A stretch of 64,000 nt of DNA from NCBI RefSeq assembly GCF_016775005.1, contig NZ_JAEUXI010000007.1:1-64000 (forward strand), written 5' to 3'. The position numbers and the translations under genes are program-made. The DNA is from Streptococcus suis. GTDB lineage: Bacteria > Bacillota > Bacilli > Lactobacillales > Streptococcaceae. Below, one piece after another: positions 61,845 through 64,000 of this stretch (position 1 is its first letter; the number at the start of each line of letters is the position of its first letter). The notes below the pieces were generated by a model. The model was not told the DNA's origin. It did no database searches and saw only the letters and a program-made list of their open reading frames with translations.

Positions 61845-62897
61845 ATGTATTATGTTGTTATTCCCGCCTACCAACCCGATCAAAAACTGATACAACTACT
61901 GGAACTTATGCAAAATCGTCTTTCCTGTCAAGCCATTGTCGTAGATGATGGTAGTACAGGAGAAGCGGCGCAGATTATACAAGAAGCCAAGACCTATGCA
62001 ACGGTTCTCCATCACAAGGTAAACCAAGGAAAGGGACAAGCCCTTCGAACAGCCTTTCACTATATCCAAGGACTGCAAAAAGATGCCGTAATCGTCACAG
62101 CTGATGCAGATGGTCAACACGCTGTCCATGACATCGATCGTGTTGCCCACGCAGCCATCCAGCTCCCCAACCGCCTCATCCTCGGGGTCCGTCAGTTCAC
62201 CAACGACATTCCTCTTCGGAGTCGCTTCGGTAACAAATTAACCCGCGTGCTCTTCCATATACAGACAGGCGTAAAGGTCAGCGATACCCAAACTGGTTTA
62301 CGTGCCTTCCACTCCAACTTGCTACCATTTATGTTGACCGTTGAAGGTAATCGTTACGAATACGAAATGAACATGCTGACTCAGGCAAGTAAGAAATACA
62401 AGATTACAGAAGTCCCTATCGATACCATCTATATCGATGACAATGCTCGTTCTCATTTCCGTCCGGTTCGAGATGGGCTAATGATTTACAAAAATCTCTT
62501 CAAATTTGCCCTGGCATCTTTTAGTGGATTTTTAGTCGATTATGCAGTCTATGCTCTTGCTCTTCTCTTTCTTGCAGCAACACCGACTGCCATTCGACTC
62601 TTTTTAGCCAATGCCCTAGCCAGAGTGACTAGTTCAATCTGCAATTACTCTTTGAACAAAAAACTTGTTTTCAACAATCAGGATAGCCTGGCAAAAACAG
62701 GTAGCAGCTACTTTGCCCTTGTCCTTGTCCTCTTCTTCTGTGACACTGCCTTGCTTTACCTCTTCCATCAAGTACTCGGTATCAACCTCTACTTGGTGAA
62801 AATTGTAGTTGGCATTCTCCTCTTCTTTATCTCTTGGTTTGTCCAAAAGAAACTCATCTTTCGCGAAAGGAACTCATTTTCCCATGAAATTGCTTAA
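61845..62897 (+). CDS. GT2 glycosyltransferase fused to GtrA-like membrane domain
   Basis: 350 residues. The first 225 are a GT2 family glycosyltransferase (VIPAYQPDQKL, VVDDGS, TADADGQH); residues about 228-345 form four helices of the GtrA/DPMS type. It may load a sugar onto a lipid carrier and flip it. Start placed at the second ATG (61845), better spaced from GAGAGG than 61839. Overlaps the next gene. Confidence 0.85.
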   Translation: MYYVVIPAYQPDQKLIQLLELMQNRLSCQAIVVDDGSTGEAAQIIQEAKTYATVLHHKVNQGKGQALRTAFHYIQGLQKDAVIVTADADGQHAVHDIDRVAHAAIQLPNRLILGVRQFTNDIPLRSRFGNKLTRVLFHIQTGVKVSDTQTGLRAFHSNLLPFMLTVEGNRYEYEMNMLTQASKKYKITEVPIDTIYIDDNARSHFRPVRDGLMIYKNLFKFALASFSGFLVDYAVYALALLFLAATPTAIRLFLANALARVTSSICNYSLNKKLVFNNQDSLAKTGSSYFALVLVLFFCDTALLYLFHQVLGINLYLVKIVVGILLFFISWFVQKKLIFRERNSFSHEIA

Positions 62898-63813
62898 AAA
62901 ACCCTTCATTTACGCTTCACTATTTGGTACACTTCTCACAGCTGGTTTTACCTACTCCATGCTAAAGACATTTGTTATTTCTGAAGCAATCACAACCGTT
63001 GCTTCAACTACCTCTTCAGCAACAACTACAGCTTCTTCGACAGAATCGATAGCTACAAGTACTGCCACCAATGTATCAACAACCGATACCTCTTACAGTG
63101 ATGACAATATTCAAATTACACTTGAAACCATCACAACCAACAATACAACAGTATATGTAGCAGATATTCAAATTAGCTCAGCTGAATACTTGAAAACTGC
63201 CTTGGCACAAAATACCTATGGCACCAACGTAACGGCAAAAACATCTGAAACAGCTGCTGCCAATAATGCAATCTTGGCCATCAACGGTGACTACTATGGC
63301 GCCAACTCAACTGGTTATGTCATTAAAAACGGCGTGCTTTATCGTGACACCGTCCGTGACAATGCCTCTTATGGTGACTTGGCTATTTACGCAGACGGCT
63401 CATTTGAAATCATCTATGAAAATGAAATCACAGCCCAGGAATTGATTGACAATGGCGTTGTCAACCTGCTAGCCTTTGGTCCTGCATTGGTTGAAAACGG
63501 TGTAATCGTCGTCGATACATCGACAGAGGTCGGCCGTGCCATGTCATCGAACCCTCGAACTGCTATTGGAATCATCGATGAGAACCACTACATCATTGTC
63601 GTGGCAGATGGTCGAACTTCTGAGAGCGAAGGTCTCTCACTCTATCAACTAGCAGAAGTTATGCAGCAATACGGAGCAACGACAGCCTATAACCTTGATG
63701 GCGGTGGTTCGTCAACTCTTTACTTCAACGGTCAAGTTATTAACAATCCAACAACCAACGGAAACACTATTTCAGAAAGGGCGGTGAGCGACATTGTCTA
63801 CATCGGTTACTAA
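62884..63813 (+). CDS. Phosphodiester glycosidase family (NAGPA-like) surface protein
   Basis: 309 residues from ATG 62884. N-terminal membrane anchor/signal (FIYASLFGTLLTAGFTYSML), Ser/Thr-rich spacer (about 40-75), then a NAGPA/DUF2233 domain with AINGDYYG and NLDGGGSSTLYFNG. Proteins of this kind accompany exopolysaccharide genes. Overlaps the GT2 gene by 14 bases. Confidence 0.85.
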   Translation: MKLLKKPFIYASLFGTLLTAGFTYSMLKTFVISEAITTVASTTSSATTTASSTESIATSTATNVSTTDTSYSDDNIQITLETITTNNTTVYVADIQISSAEYLKTALAQNTYGTNVTAKTSETAAANNAILAINGDYYGANSTGYVIKNGVLYRDTVRDNASYGDLAIYADGSFEIIYENEITAQELIDNGVVNLLAFGPALVENGVIVVDTSTEVGRAMSSNPRTAIGIIDENHYIIVVADGRTSESEGLSLYQLAEVMQQYGATTAYNLDGGGSSTLYFNGQVINNPTTNGNTISERAVSDIVYIGY

Positions 63814-64000
63814 AACAGAAAACAAACGCACTATTCGCACATTTATCACTTATTTAGCACTTACGGCCTTCCTCTTCATCTTCAGCCGAGTCTATGAAAG
63901 TCTCAGTTACGGCGAGGTTTCCTTCCATATGCACTACATGTTTTGTGTAGCCTTGATTGGTGGGGGGCTTCTCCTTGGCTTGATGACCATCCATCGCACC
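63794..64000 (+). CDS. Membrane protein, 3' end missing
   Basis: Frame open from TTG 63794 to the window end (69 codons): TKTENKRTIRTFITYLALTAFLFIFSRVYESL... with two membrane helices. AAAGGGCGG lies upstream. Overlaps the end of the glycosidase gene, so it belongs to the same operon. Function unknown. Confidence 0.6.
   Translation, partial: MSTSVTKTENKRTIRTFITYLALTAFLFIFSRVYESLSYGEVSFHMHYMFCVALIGGGLLLGLMTIHRT

Overview
The window looks like the chromosome of a low-GC Gram-positive coccus, most probably Streptococcus suis or a close relative. This rests on the mecA - rgpG - [prophage] - sufCDSUB gene order, an oligopeptide ABC transporter with a lipoprotein binding subunit, class A D-alanyl-D-alanine carboxypeptidase, and a CodY-box-controlled ilvBNC-ilvA cluster. 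The species is an inference; no rRNA or typing gene lies inside the window.

Layout. 1-6 kb (minus strand): oligopeptide transporter in the order oppA-D-F-B-C, with an intrinsic terminator between oppA and oppD. 6.3-7.5 kb (plus): dacA (PBP3-type carboxypeptidase) behind a promoter that predicts a leaderless mRNA. 7.6-7.9 kb: a two-unit hairpin-rich tandem repeat. 7.9-13.3 kb (minus): Fe-S assembly operon sufC-D-S-U-B, with a 106-bp terminally inverted repeat element between sufU and sufB.

13.34-50.5 kb: a seemingly complete siphovirus-type prophage of about 37 kb bounded by a 15-bp direct repeat (13341-13355 and 50491-50505). From attL to attR it carries lysis (Amidase_5/CPL-7/glucosaminidase lysin, two holin-like proteins), tail (SGNH-esterase tail protein, Tal, Dit, tape measure, frameshifted gpG/gpGT chaperones, major tail protein), head (connectors, capsid, scaffold, MuF-metalloprotease fusion, portal), packaging (TerL, TerS), an ArpU-like late regulator, methyltransferases and RusA, an iteron-rich candidate origin beside a primase-helicase, a replication/recombination block (DEAD helicase, DUF669, Sak4-like ATPase, SMC-like ATPase), the cI/cro switch with four matching operators, ImmA, a solitary HsdR-N-like nuclease and a tyrosine integrase. 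Nearly all phage genes are on the minus strand; the lysogeny genes and one small extra gene are on the plus strand. The attachment core coincides with the U-tract of the rgpG terminator and with the -10 element of the suf promoter, so lysogeny replaces everything upstream of the suf -10.

50.5-64 kb: rgpG, mecA and uppP (minus; undecaprenyl-phosphate sugar transferase, ClpCP adaptor, undecaprenyl-PP phosphatase), glnP-glnQ (plus; glutamine-type ABC transporter), a small conserved minus-strand gene, ilvA, a degenerate hairpin-repeat tract, ilvC, ilvN, ilvB (minus), then a plus-strand surface-glycan cluster (GT2-GtrA fusion, phosphodiester glycosidase-family protein, and a membrane protein cut by the window end). 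No tRNA, rRNA or CRISPR array was seen.

Most worth following up: the att site embedded in a terminator/promoter overlap; the MuF protein with an added HExxH domain; the 17-bp direct repeats that bracket the whole immunity cassette including the HsdR-N-like nuclease; and two tiny promoter-terminator units on the plus strand of the phage.
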